Virus record (IMG/VR): IMGVR_UViG_3300025913_000081
Span: 1 to 33,954 of that record
Length of the DNA stretch: 33,954 nucleotides
From: a virus
Reading direction: 5' to 3' (one strand)
The notes beneath the pieces were generated by a model, which saw nothing but the letters and a program-made list of their open reading frames with translations, made no database searches and had not been told where the DNA came from. Each line of letters opens with the position of its first letter. Within the stretch, counting starts at the first letter, position 1. Shown here in pieces: positions 7,176 through 15,704 of this stretch. The position numbers were made by a program, and so were the translations under genes.

Positions 7176-10100
7176 CAGGTGGTCCCTCCGGCGCCCGTGG
7201 TCGAGGCATCATACTGCTGGCCCAGCAGGCCCACAGGGTAGACGGGTGCCCTATTGAAGCCGTTGTGATCCAGGCCCGGGGTGATGTCGTGGACCGGGCT
7301 GAAGGAGATGGTGACCTTGCACATCTTGGGAGCCGTCCGGCCAAGCGTCGTCTCCCAGGTGACCCGGTCGTACCAGTCGAAGTTCATCGTCTCGATGAAG
7401 CCCGCCAGGCCCTTGCCTCCGGTGTCCTTGAACGACTTGGCCAGGGCGTTGGCGTTGCTGCCGTCGACCAGCAGAAAGTTGCCGACCTCAGTGGCGAAGC
7501 TCGAGCCGCCGCTGGTGTTGGTGACGTTCTGCAGGACGTCGTTCTTGGTCTTGGGAGTCGGCGTCAGCGAAGCGATCGGGATCGAGTAGGTGCCACCGAT
7601 GACGTTCTGCAGCGGCTTGCTGGGATCGCCAAACTGGAACGTCGCGGCCGCCGTCATCCCGGAGTAGGCCGCAGCGAAGGCTGGGTCGTCGTTGAGCTGG
7701 ACCTCGCACACCAGCTGCGTGGTGCCTGCCTTGATCGCGGCCGAGTCGGACGGGGAGTTGGGGTCAACGCTCTTGGCCTTCACTGTCAACAGTCCCGCGG
7801 GGGCGGCCTGAGGCGAGAACTGCGGGGCGAACTTGGGCCCGGACGAGCTGCCCAAGGCAGGCACCGGCGGGCCCGGGAAGGGCTTGCCTTGGTCGTCGAT
7901 GTACGGATAGACCCCGGGAGCCACGATGTACGTCTCACCGTTGGGACTGCCGAAGGCCTGCTGCAGGCCCTGAGTGTACTTCTGCATGTCATCGTCGCTC
8001 AGGACGGGGGTGTCGTCCGTCTGGCCGTTGACCGCGAAGCCGTCGTTGCCCAGGCCGAACAGGCGGGCCAGGCCGAAGCGCGAGTAGTTGGTCTTCAGCA
8101 GGTCGCCCAACCGCAGGCGGATCAGCGGCGAGGCTCCGATCAGCTGGCTGAAGGGCTGGGTGAACTTGTAGCTGGTCCCGTCGGCCGAGGCCAGGGTGAT
8201 GCCCTGCGTGAACTGCGGGTAGAGCAGGGTGACCAGCTTGTTGATCTTGACCCACATCTCGTCGAAGTCCTGCATCGACGTGGCGACCACGTAGAACGAC
8301 ATGCCGATCCTTCGCTCGGTGCCGCGGTACGTCCTGACGGGCTCCACCCGGCCGTAGCCGTCAGTCTTCTCGTAGGAGGCCGCAAAGTCGTCCGTCAGTG
8401 AGGCCAGGAAGGCGTGGAAGGCGACCATCTCGTTGGTCCGGAGGTCATGGAAGTAGAAGGGCACGTACTCAGAGTCCAGCTGCGCCTCGAAGGCCGCCGC
8501 CGTGTCGGCGTCGAGGCGCGGTGTCGACTGGACGACCTTCGACCTGACGTTCGACAGCGGGTCGCTCTGGGAGCCCAGCATGGGGTCGAACTGTCCCAGA
8601 CCAGTCGCCACCAGGGCCGGGCCCAGGATGTTGCTGGGCAGCAGCAGCTGCGCCGGCGACCGGTTGGAGGCCCAGGCCAGCTTCAGGCTGCCCTTCAGCC
8701 GGCTCTTGTTGACGCCGTCTGACAAGGCATTGTCGATATTGTCCTGCTGCGACACCTTGACGCCGCCCAAGGCGTCCGGATCGACCCAGTCCTTGGGCAG
8801 CACCAGGATGGCGTCGCCCAGCATGGCGAAGACATTGAAGGCGGCGATCACCTTCGACTCCCGGATGGTGTCCATCAAGGCCAGGATCTGGTTGATGGCG
8901 TTCATCGGGTTGCCGCCGATCTTCTTGGCCTGGTCGACGATGGCAATGCCGCCCCTCAGGATGCAGCGGATGACGACGACGTTGAAGCCCGGGCTGTCGA
9001 TGCTGGAGGCCAGGACGCCCAGCAGCTGGCCGCCGATGCCAGCGTCCTGTGGCAGGCCGAAGAAGGCATTGGCCCCCACCGACAGGCACTGGCTGAACGG
9101 GTAGTTGGTGGGCTGGATGCCCAGCAGGGCCCCGAAGTTGAGGGCGCCTCCCTGGAAGGCGGCGATGGCACCGCCGATGCCGCCTGCCGCAGCCTTGTGG
9201 GCCTGCTTCTCCCCGGAGTAGTACTCGCCCAGGCTGTACCTGCCTTGTGGGTCGTGGTTGGGCTTCTTTGACTGCGAGGTGATGAGTCCCAGCAGGGCGC
9301 TGAGCCCGTCGACCAGCAGCTCGAGGGCCCCCACCAGTGCGATCGACAGGATCGACATGCCCAGGGCGTCCAGGCCCGAGAACGGATCGTTGGCATTGTT
9401 GAGGGCGCCCCACGAGTCGGTGCCCGGGCTAATGACGAACGAGCCGTTCAGCGTGTCGTCCGTCAGCCCGCCCGCCAGGACGTCAGAGGCGTACATCGAG
9501 GCCGGATCGACGGTGGTGACGCCCAGCTGGGCCACGCCGGGCAGCAGGCCGGCCGCGGCCTGTTCTAGGCCCGAGTTGGGATCCGTCTTCGGGCTGGAGG
9601 CGCCCAGCTCCCTGCCCGCCCGCAGGGTCAGCAGCGGGCCGATGGTGGCCAGCTGCTCGAAGTTGACGCCCTTGGCCCGAGGATCGTAGGAGCCCAGCTT
9701 GGTCTGCTGGGGCAGGGTTGGGTTGAACCCAGAGTTTCCTGAGGGGGCCCCCGTCGCCGGCAAGAACGCGCTGGCAGCGTCAGTGAACCGGTTGCGCGTC
9801 ATGACGGCCGACACGTAGGGCGAGACGACCTTCGAGGTGTCTGGGTGGCCGACGACCGGCCGCGGCCTCGTCGACGGCCCTGATCCGACCAGGCTGCCGT
9901 CGTGCGCCGAGAGGTCGACCGTGCCTGGCACGCCCGGCAGCAGGTCGTTGCCGTCTGTCTTGCCTTGGTCGCCCTTGCCCTTCCGGAAGCCCGCCAGCTT
10001 GGAAAAGCTGTCGCTCAGGGCACTGAGGTACTGCTCGTCGGTGACGAAGGCCTTGCTGTTGTCGACTCCCGCGGCTCCCGGGGTCTGCAGGGCCGGGTTG

Positions 10101-10408
10101 CCCGTTTTGGTCGTGGTCGACTCTGCCTTGTAGCCGGCGTCGACCGGGTACGCGTTGGCGACGGGAGTGTTGGTCCCCTTGCCCTGCGTCAACCCGCTGA
10201 GGTACTGAGCAAGTGTCGTCTTCGTCTTGGTCGTCAGGTCCTTGGGCTGCCCGCTGCCGTCGACGTAGCCCGCCGAGACGTCGACTCCCTCCTTGTAGGG
10301 ACCCTGGGCGCCGCCCTCTGCTTCCGGCACCCCGACGTCGTAAGTGTACGTCTGGCCGCCTACGTCGAACCCGCCCGGACCTGTGTCGATCGGCTGTCCC
10401 GCTCCCAT
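7175..10408 (-). CDS. Very large baseplate/tail structural protein
   Basis: The product has 1077 residues. The first ~250 residues are low in complexity (Gly, Thr, Pro, Asp) and probably extended. Residues about 347-376 form a long hydrophobic stretch (GMSILSIALVGALELLVDGL and onward), and a second Gly/Ala-rich hydrophobic part follows at about 405-480. Residues about 648-735 contain YVPFYFHDLRTNEMVAFHAF, then a basic strand and EMWVKINKLVTLLYPQF. The C-terminus (about 1005-1065) has FIETMNFDWYDRVTWETTLG and a strand-rich end. The last two parts resemble conserved regions of large baseplate proteins of environmental T4-like phages. The ATG at 10408 is 4 nt after the stop of the preceding gene, with GGGGTGACGA upstream. 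The role is structural; the hydrophobic segment raises the question of membrane contact during injection. Confidence 0.7.
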   Translation of the reverse strand: MGAGQPIDTGPGGFDVGGQTYTYDVGVPEAEGGAQGPYKEGVDVSAGYVDGSGQPKDLTTKTKTTLAQYLSGLTQGKGTNTPVANAYPVDAGYKAESTTTKTGNPALQTPGAAGVDNSKAFVTDEQYLSALSDSFSKLAGFRKGKGDQGKTDGNDLLPGVPGTVDLSAHDGSLVGSGPSTRPRPVVGHPDTSKVVSPYVSAVMTRNRFTDAASAFLPATGAPSGNSGFNPTLPQQTKLGSYDPRAKGVNFEQLATIGPLLTLRAGRELGASSPKTDPNSGLEQAAAGLLPGVAQLGVTTVDPASMYASDVLAGGLTDDTLNGSFVISPGTDSWGALNNANDPFSGLDALGMSILSIALVGALELLVDGLSALLGLITSQSKKPNHDPQGRYSLGEYYSGEKQAHKAAAGGIGGAIAAFQGGALNFGALLGIQPTNYPFSQCLSVGANAFFGLPQDAGIGGQLLGVLASSIDSPGFNVVVIRCILRGGIAIVDQAKKIGGNPMNAINQILALMDTIRESKVIAAFNVFAMLGDAILVLPKDWVDPDALGGVKVSQQDNIDNALSDGVNKSRLKGSLKLAWASNRSPAQLLLPSNILGPALVATGLGQFDPMLGSQSDPLSNVRSKVVQSTPRLDADTAAAFEAQLDSEYVPFYFHDLRTNEMVAFHAFLASLTDDFAASYEKTDGYGRVEPVRTYRGTERRIGMSFYVVATSMQDFDEMWVKINKLVTLLYPQFTQGITLASADGTSYKFTQPFSQLIGASPLIRLRLGDLLKTNYSRFGLARLFGLGNDGFAVNGQTDDTPVLSDDDMQKYTQGLQQAFGSPNGETYIVAPGVYPYIDDQGKPFPGPPVPALGSSSGPKFAPQFSPQAAPAGLLTVKAKSVDPNSPSDSAAIKAGTTQLVCEVQLNDDPAFAAAYSGMTAAATFQFGDPSKPLQNVIGGTYSIPIASLTPTPKTKNDVLQNVTNTSGGSSFATEVGNFLLVDGSNANALAKSFKDTGGKGLAGFIETMNFDWYDRVTWETTLGRTAPKMCKVTISFSPVHDITPGLDHNGFNRAPVYPVGLLGQQYDASTTGAGGTT

Positions 10409-10411
10409 TCG

Positions 10412-10699
10412 TCACCCCAGCGAGCCCGACGACGCGGGCTCGCTGCCGGTAACTACCCCGCGCCGCTCATTGACGGCCCGGCCCAGGCGTTCCCGGAAGG
10501 CAGGATCCTTCTGGGCCTGGTCGATGATGGGGGCCAGGATGTCGGCCCAGCTGCTGACGAACTCGGTGACGGTAGCAGCGATCATGCGTCGCTCCTCCGG
10601 CGTTCGAGCCTTGGCCAAGGCCTGCTTGTACTTGTCGTTCTCGTAGAGCTGTCGCAGGAAGTCCTTGCGGCTGTGAGGGACTGATGTTACCTTCGCCAT
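10412..10699 (-). CDS. Small hypothetical protein between tape measure and baseplate genes
   Basis: The product has 95 residues, is charged and predicted mostly helical (DFLRQLYENDKYKQALAKA, then RTPEERRMIAATVTEFVSS). The family is not recognised. It starts with ATG at 10699, 15 nt after the stop of the tape measure gene, and its stop is 3 nt before the next start, so it belongs to the tail operon. A tail assembly or tape-measure partner role is plausible from position only. No clear Shine-Dalgarno sequence is seen; TAGAGT lies 7 nt before the ATG but is too unlike the late motif to call. Confidence 0.75.
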   Translation of the reverse strand: MAKVTSVPHSRKDFLRQLYENDKYKQALAKARTPEERRMIAATVTEFVSSWADILAPIIDQAQKDPAFRERLGRAVNERRGVVTGSEPASSGSLG

Positions 10700-10714
10700 G
10701 CGGAAGACTCTACC

Positions 10715-13700
10715 TCACTTGCCGCGTTCCTGCAGCGGGAACATCGGCTCAACATCGCGAGAGATGATGTCGGAGCCCGGCGGGTTGGTGCGCTGGGTGG
10801 CGAAGTTGAGGCGGTCGGTGATGATGGAGTTCTTGTTGAAGATGATGGCCTTCTCCACCTCGCCTGCGCTCATCACCACCTGCATGTTGACGGTGATGAC
10901 GACGTTCTTGCCGGTGTCGACGGTGTAGGTGGCCTTGCCTCCCAGGCCCACCGACTTGGCGACCCGCTCCAGGCGGGCCTTGACGTCGATCTTGTTGAGG
11001 TTGCCGTCTGACAGGGCCTTGTCGAGCTCGTTGGCCTGCTTGACCATGTCACTGACGGCCTGCAGGGCGCCCACGATGCCGCTCTTGCCCTGCTCGTCGC
11101 CCCGGATGACGCTGCTGAGGTCAGTCATGTTGCGGCCGAAGGCCTTCAAGGAGGCCGCACTGATGCCCTCGCCGATCTGCTTCTGCAGGCCAACGACCGC
11201 GTCGAAGGCCCCGGGCAGGACTGACGTCAGCCGCTCGATGGACCCGGCATTGACGGTCACCGCCTGTTCGCCGCCTTTGAACGACTCAGAGATCAGCCGT
11301 CCTGCGTCGACGGCCGTCTTCAGCACCTCGGCGGCGACCTTCAGGCGCTCCAGCTGGTCGGGCGACAGGTCCTTGGTCTGTGCCAGGACGCTGGACAGGA
11401 CGCCAGTCGTCAGGACAGGCAGCAGCTTGCCCAGCTGCTCGCCCATTGCGTCGAACGCCTTGCCCAGCTGGTCGGCGTCGATCGACGACACGCTGGTGGC
11501 GCCCAGCTTCAGCGGCCCAACGGCGAGCAGGGCGCCCTGGGCCGTCGTCTGGAAGGCCTTCAGGGTGTCGCCCGACGGGGTGATGGCCCGCATCACGTTG
11601 CTGATGGCGCCCAATAGGCCGGCCACCGACTCTGCGGCCTTGGTGTCGGGCAGCTTGATGGCGCCCAGCTTCTGGATGATGTCGATGATGCCGCCGCGGC
11701 CCTGCTTGTCGCCCAGGATCATGGTCAGCATGCCGTCGCGCATCTGCGTCATGTAGTAGGCGACGTCGGTGGCCAGGTCAGTGAAGGGCTTGCCGCCGCC
11801 CAACTGCACCAAGAAGCTGCTGCCTGCCTCGTAGAAGGCGGGCGGCGGGGTCATGGCCGTCAGCACGCCCGCGACCGCCTGCATGATGCCCGAGAAGACG
11901 CCCGCCTTCTCGGCCAGGTCGCGGCCGATGTTGAGCTGCTTCAGGGCATCGAGGACGACCTCGACCAGGCCGATCAGGCCGCGGCCGCCGCCTCGAGCGC
12001 CCACCATCTCGGCGACAAGGTTCTTGGCCGCGTTGATCTTGTCGGAGAACTTCTCAGCCTTGCCGCTCAGCAGCTCCGTGAACGAGGGCTGCATCATGCC
12101 GATGACCCTGACCAGGGTGTCAGCGAAGGCCTGGATCGCCTTCATGATGCTGAGGAAGGCGTCGATCTTGCGCTGGAAGTCCGCATCGATCTTCAGGGCC
12201 GCCAGGGCCTTGACGATGCCCACCGACACGGCTCCGATCTCGGCGACGGCCAGGCCGATGACGCCGATGCCGACAGCCGCCAGCAGCAGGACCGCGGCCT
12301 GTGGGCCCGTGGCCAGGGCGCCGATGGCGATGGACGCCGCGATCAGCGGAATCATTGCCAGGAAGACGCCCGACATCTTGGCCATCAGGGTGCCGGCGGC
12401 GCCCAGCTCGGACGGGCTGCCCACCTTCTTCAGCATGGAGGCGATCCCGGCCCCCACCGTGCCCACGATGGCGACCGCGGCGGTGATGATCAGGCCGCCC
12501 AGCAGGACGTCCTTGATGCTGCCCACCTGGGAGGCAATGCGCAGGGCGAGCGACAGGGGCACCGCGGCCAGGACCATGGCGCCCAGGACGGCCATCGACG
12601 GGACCACGTCCTTGGCGTCCTTGATGCCGCCCGCGTCGAGGATCTTCTTCATGGCCACGAAGGCCAGCGACATCTCGATGCCGCCCACCGACAGGGCCGT
12701 GGCGATGGCGACCAGCTTCAGGCCCAAGGCGACCGCGTCCTTGACGCCCCACCCGCGGCCCTGGTCGACCGCCTTGCCCGCGGCCTTGTTGACCTCGCCC
12801 ACCTTGTTGAGGTCCTCAGCGCCTCCTGCCGGCACCTTGCGGGCGGCCTCGGCTGCCTCGCCTGCCTTGCTGACGAGGTCGCCGTACGCCTTCTTGCCTG
12901 ACCCGCCCGACAGGGCCGAGATGGCGCCCTTGGCGATGCTGGTCGTCAGGGCGGCCACGATCGACCTGGTGAAGGCGGGCCCGAACAGCACGGCCGCCAG
13001 CCCGCCCAGGGCCGGCTTCAGCCGGCTGACGACAGCGTCGCTCTTCAGGAGCTCCACCAGCTTGTCGAGCAAGGTCGACACCAGCTGCTTCAGCGGGTCC
13101 TTGAGGACGGTCCACGCGTGCTTCAAGGCCTCCCCCAGGGGCTGCACGATCTTCAGCAGGAAGCCCAGGGCGCCCTTGCCGCCGGCAGCGGCCCCCGACA
13201 GGTCGAGCTTCTGCTTGCCGGTCAGCAGGTCGACCATGTAGCTGACGCCTTCGGCCAGGCGGTCAGACATCCACTTGATGGACTCGGCCACCGTCTTCGA
13301 CATCATGCCGAAGAACTCCTTGAAGCCCTCCAGGATCTTCTTGCCCGCGGTCCCCTCGCGGGTGAACATGTCGACGACGGCCTTCTTCAGGCCCTCGAAC
13401 AGCTTGGGCACGCTGCCCTTGTCAGCGCTCTTCGGGTCAAAGTACCGCCGGATGGTGTCGGAGATGTTCTGGAACATCTTGCCGAAGCTGGCAGGCTTGA
13501 AGAAGTCGCGCAGCCCGCCCAGCAGCTCGCTAAAGCCGGGAACGATCTTGACGAGGTCACGCCCCAGCTTGATGCCGATCATGTACGTCTGCCGGAGCGC
13601 CATCTGGATGTTGCGCATCAGGCCCAGGAACTCTCCCGACGACTGGATGCCGGCCTGGATTCCGGCGAACCACTGGTCCCAGAACCCGCCCCGCTGGCCC

Positions 13701-15124
13701 ATGCCTGACATGACGATGCGTTCGATGGCGTCGGCGAGCTTCGACATCGCCTCTTCCTGCGTCATCGTCTTCTTGGCGGCCTTGTCGCCCGCCTTCTGGA
13801 CCTGATCCAGGCTCAGGCCCTGCTTCTTCAGGGAGAAGGCGGCCTGGATGGCAGCGTCCGACAGGCCGGTGTTGGAGGCGATCAGCTTGCGGTCGACGGC
13901 CGTGAACTGGGTCGCGTCGACCCCGGCGTCCTTGAACGACTTCCGCAGGATCTCGACGGACTTGGCCACGTCGCCCTCGGCCGAGGCCTTCATCAGGGCG
14001 AAGCTGTCGATGTTGGCCCCGAAGGCCTGCGACAGGTTGGCCGCGCCCTCCGCCGCGTCGTCGAACGACAGGTACTTGTCGAGGACGCCGGCGATGTCCT
14101 TCAGCTCCAGGCCGAAGCGGTGCGCATAGGTGACGCTCTCTGTCAGGCTCTTGACGGTCGTGGTGCCGAAGTGGCCCATGTCCTTCATGGCCTCGCCCAC
14201 CTCGCGCGAGATGACCTTGGCGTCCAGGCCGAAGGCGTCGGCCAGGCCGTACGACAGCTTGGTCATGTCCTTCAGCGTCTTGGTCGACTTGACGCCCATC
14301 ATGTCAGAGCGCTGCGAGACGGCCTTCATCTGCTCGGCCGTCAGGCCCAGGCCCTTGCGGTAGGCCAGCACCGCTCCGCCGTTGTCCTCGAACTCCTTGC
14401 GCAGGAGGTTGAAGGCGGCGCCCATCTCGGTCGCCATCTCCCGCATGTAGTTGAGGCGCATGGCCATGTTGCCGAAGACGCGGAAGGCAGACAGGCCGGT
14501 GGCCTCGAAGCCCTTCAACGACTTGGAGGTGCCGATGATGGCCTTGTTGGTGGGCGCGTAGAAGGCGCCGAACTGCTTGCGTAGGTCCTCCAGGGCCTGC
14601 ATCAGTTCAGTGCTGCCGTGGGCGGCCCTCGCGGCCATGTCGACCAGGCCCTGGAAGATCTTCAGCGGGATGGCGATGATGCTGGCCGTGATGTTGGCCA
14701 GGCCGTCGACCACGCCGCCGGCGAAGCCGGCGAAGCCCTTGCCCAGGGCAACCACGTTGGAGACGCCCTGCCGCAGGCCGGTCAGGGCCGCCGTCGCGAT
14801 CGCCACCGATTTCGGGAACTTGGTGGCGAAGGCCTTGCCCGACTCCTCCAGCTTCTTGTTGAGGCTGCGGAACGTCGACTCGGAGATCCTCCCGGTCTCC
14901 TGCATCTGGCTGGCAGTGTCCTTCAGCGTCTTGTTGAGGACCTCAATGCCCTGGACGGCCCCCTGCGCGTTGATGGCATTGAAGGCCTCTGCCAGCTTCT
15001 GGACGGCAGCGATCTGCCCGTCGTAGCTGTCAGACAGGCGCTCGGCCGCGGCCGCCATCCGCTCCTGGGCCGCCGCGAGCTTGGCAGTCAGGCTAAGCTG
15101 TTCAGAGAGGTCCTGCGTCGCCAT
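10715..15124 (-). CDS. Tail tape measure protein
   Basis: The product has 1469 residues, is Ala/Lys/Leu-rich and dominated by long helical stretches (for example 1-60 and 370-480). A block of hydrophobic helices lies at about 790-980 (VALGLKLVAIATALSVGGIE, LGAMVLAAVPLSLALRI, LLGGLIITAAVAIVGTVGA). This layout, long coiled coil plus a hydrophobic centre, is characteristic of tape measure proteins, which set tail length and pass through the tube during DNA ejection. Using the general rule of roughly 0.15 nm per residue, a tail of a little over 200 nm is expected. AGGAG precedes the ATG at 15124 by 8 nt, and ATACGTC lies 18 nt upstream as a weak late-motif candidate. No lysozyme or peptidase motif was noticed. 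Confidence 0.9.
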   Translation of the reverse strand: MATQDLSEQLSLTAKLAAAQERMAAAAERLSDSYDGQIAAVQKLAEAFNAINAQGAVQGIEVLNKTLKDTASQMQETGRISESTFRSLNKKLEESGKAFATKFPKSVAIATAALTGLRQGVSNVVALGKGFAGFAGGVVDGLANITASIIAIPLKIFQGLVDMAARAAHGSTELMQALEDLRKQFGAFYAPTNKAIIGTSKSLKGFEATGLSAFRVFGNMAMRLNYMREMATEMGAAFNLLRKEFEDNGGAVLAYRKGLGLTAEQMKAVSQRSDMMGVKSTKTLKDMTKLSYGLADAFGLDAKVISREVGEAMKDMGHFGTTTVKSLTESVTYAHRFGLELKDIAGVLDKYLSFDDAAEGAANLSQAFGANIDSFALMKASAEGDVAKSVEILRKSFKDAGVDATQFTAVDRKLIASNTGLSDAAIQAAFSLKKQGLSLDQVQKAGDKAAKKTMTQEEAMSKLADAIERIVMSGMGQRGGFWDQWFAGIQAGIQSSGEFLGLMRNIQMALRQTYMIGIKLGRDLVKIVPGFSELLGGLRDFFKPASFGKMFQNISDTIRRYFDPKSADKGSVPKLFEGLKKAVVDMFTREGTAGKKILEGFKEFFGMMSKTVAESIKWMSDRLAEGVSYMVDLLTGKQKLDLSGAAAGGKGALGFLLKIVQPLGEALKHAWTVLKDPLKQLVSTLLDKLVELLKSDAVVSRLKPALGGLAAVLFGPAFTRSIVAALTTSIAKGAISALSGGSGKKAYGDLVSKAGEAAEAARKVPAGGAEDLNKVGEVNKAAGKAVDQGRGWGVKDAVALGLKLVAIATALSVGGIEMSLAFVAMKKILDAGGIKDAKDVVPSMAVLGAMVLAAVPLSLALRIASQVGSIKDVLLGGLIITAAVAIVGTVGAGIASMLKKVGSPSELGAAGTLMAKMSGVFLAMIPLIAASIAIGALATGPQAAVLLLAAVGIGVIGLAVAEIGAVSVGIVKALAALKIDADFQRKIDAFLSIMKAIQAFADTLVRVIGMMQPSFTELLSGKAEKFSDKINAAKNLVAEMVGARGGGRGLIGLVEVVLDALKQLNIGRDLAEKAGVFSGIMQAVAGVLTAMTPPPAFYEAGSSFLVQLGGGKPFTDLATDVAYYMTQMRDGMLTMILGDKQGRGGIIDIIQKLGAIKLPDTKAAESVAGLLGAISNVMRAITPSGDTLKAFQTTAQGALLAVGPLKLGATSVSSIDADQLGKAFDAMGEQLGKLLPVLTTGVLSSVLAQTKDLSPDQLERLKVAAEVLKTAVDAGRLISESFKGGEQAVTVNAGSIERLTSVLPGAFDAVVGLQKQIGEGISAASLKAFGRNMTDLSSVIRGDEQGKSGIVGALQAVSDMVKQANELDKALSDGNLNKIDVKARLERVAKSVGLGGKATYTVDTGKNVVITVNMQVVMSAGEVEKAIIFNKNSIITDRLNFATQRTNPPGSDIISRDVEPMFPLQERGK

Positions 15125-15150
15125 TCACCGGTCTCCTGGGGAGACGTATC

Positions 15151-15432
15151 TCAGAGCGGCCAGGGGACGCCCAAGATCCGCTCGAACTCGCGGGCCGAGG
15201 CGTGCTTCAGACCCAGGTGCTGCATCACCGACTCGACGGTGGCGCCCGGCCGTGACAACTCCTCGTGGAACCGGCGCGAGGCCATCATGGCGTTGGCGAC
15301 GGCGTCGACCTCCTCCTGTGAACCGCGGATCTTCAGGTTGGTGGACTTGCCCACCAGCCAGGCCCCACAGGCCGCGAAGAAGATCTTGCCCAGGAGGTTG
15401 AGCTTCAGCTCGTTGATGGGACCGGTGACCAT
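15151..15432 (-). CDS. Conserved small protein just before the tape measure gene
   Basis: The product has 93 residues. Distinct parts are KIFFAACGAWLVGKSTNLKI, GSQEEVDAVANAMMASRRF, PGATVESVMQHLGLKHASA and REFERILGVPWPL. It occupies the position where tail assembly chaperones are usually encoded, immediately upstream of the tape measure gene, so such a role is possible; I see no programmed frameshift site. The ATG at 15432 follows ATACTTA (15444-15438) by 5 nt and has no Shine-Dalgarno sequence, the same arrangement as the gene at 1539. Confidence 0.75.
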   Translation of the reverse strand: MVTGPINELKLNLLGKIFFAACGAWLVGKSTNLKIRGSQEEVDAVANAMMASRRFHEELSRPGATVESVMQHLGLKHASAREFERILGVPWPL

Positions 15433-15437
15433 GCCGG

Positions 15438-15444
15438 TAAGTAT
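15438..15444 (-). promoter_or_regulatory. Late-promoter-like motif ATACTTA before 15432
   Basis: ATACTTA is followed by 5 nt and the ATG, and the surrounding bases nearly repeat the site at 1545-1551 (GCATACTTACxGxC then ATG). If it is a promoter, the transcript starts at or next to the start codon. Confidence 0.5.
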
Positions 15445-15448
15445 GCTG

Positions 15449-15667
15449 CTACGTGAACCGGCGGAGTCGAGCCGGCGTCTGGGCCCGGGCCATGCCCTGC
15501 ATCTGGCGCACCTCGGGGGAATTGGCGTGCAGGGCCCGGTTGGCAGAGGCCTGGTTCGGGTCGTCCTTGCCCTTGTTGAGCTCCTTGACCAGGCGGTCGA
15601 TGAACCACCGCTTGTAAGGCACGGGCAGGGAGTACGTCTCCCGGTACGTGAAACCGGCGTAGTACAT
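15449..15667 (-). CDS. Small baseplate/tail-associated protein; true start probably farther upstream
   Basis: From the ATG at 15667 the product has 72 residues: MYYAGFTYRETYSLPVPYKR, then a basic helix WFIDRLVKELNKGK. The block with LMYYAGFTY, SLPV and RWFI resembles a small protein encoded beside gp26-like genes in T4-like phages. The same frame stays open upstream and reads DKEQLILEPAFLLM before this ATG, with no ATG, GTG or TTG. AAGGAG lies right after the stop of the gp26-like gene and 9 nt before an in-frame CTG, whereas no ribosome site serves the ATG. A CTG start near 15688, or a frameshift from the gp26-like gene, would give a more complete N-terminus. Confidence 0.7.
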   Translation of the reverse strand: MYYAGFTYRETYSLPVPYKRWFIDRLVKELNKGKDDPNQASANRALHANSPEVRQMQGMARAQTPARLRRFT

Positions 15668-15704
15668 CAGGAGGAAGGCCGGCTCCAGGATCAGCTGCTC
15701 CTTG

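Noticed and set aside
7163-8401. Long plus-strand open frame opposite the 1077-residue gene
   Set aside because: Same antisense pattern; the minus-strand protein has convincing beta-rich conserved parts and tight stop/start coupling.
10450-10456. GTAGTTA on the minus strand, 41 nt before the 10408 start
   Set aside because: It lies inside the preceding gene, and the two genes are only 3 nt apart and coupled, so an internal promoter is not needed; possible but unsupported.
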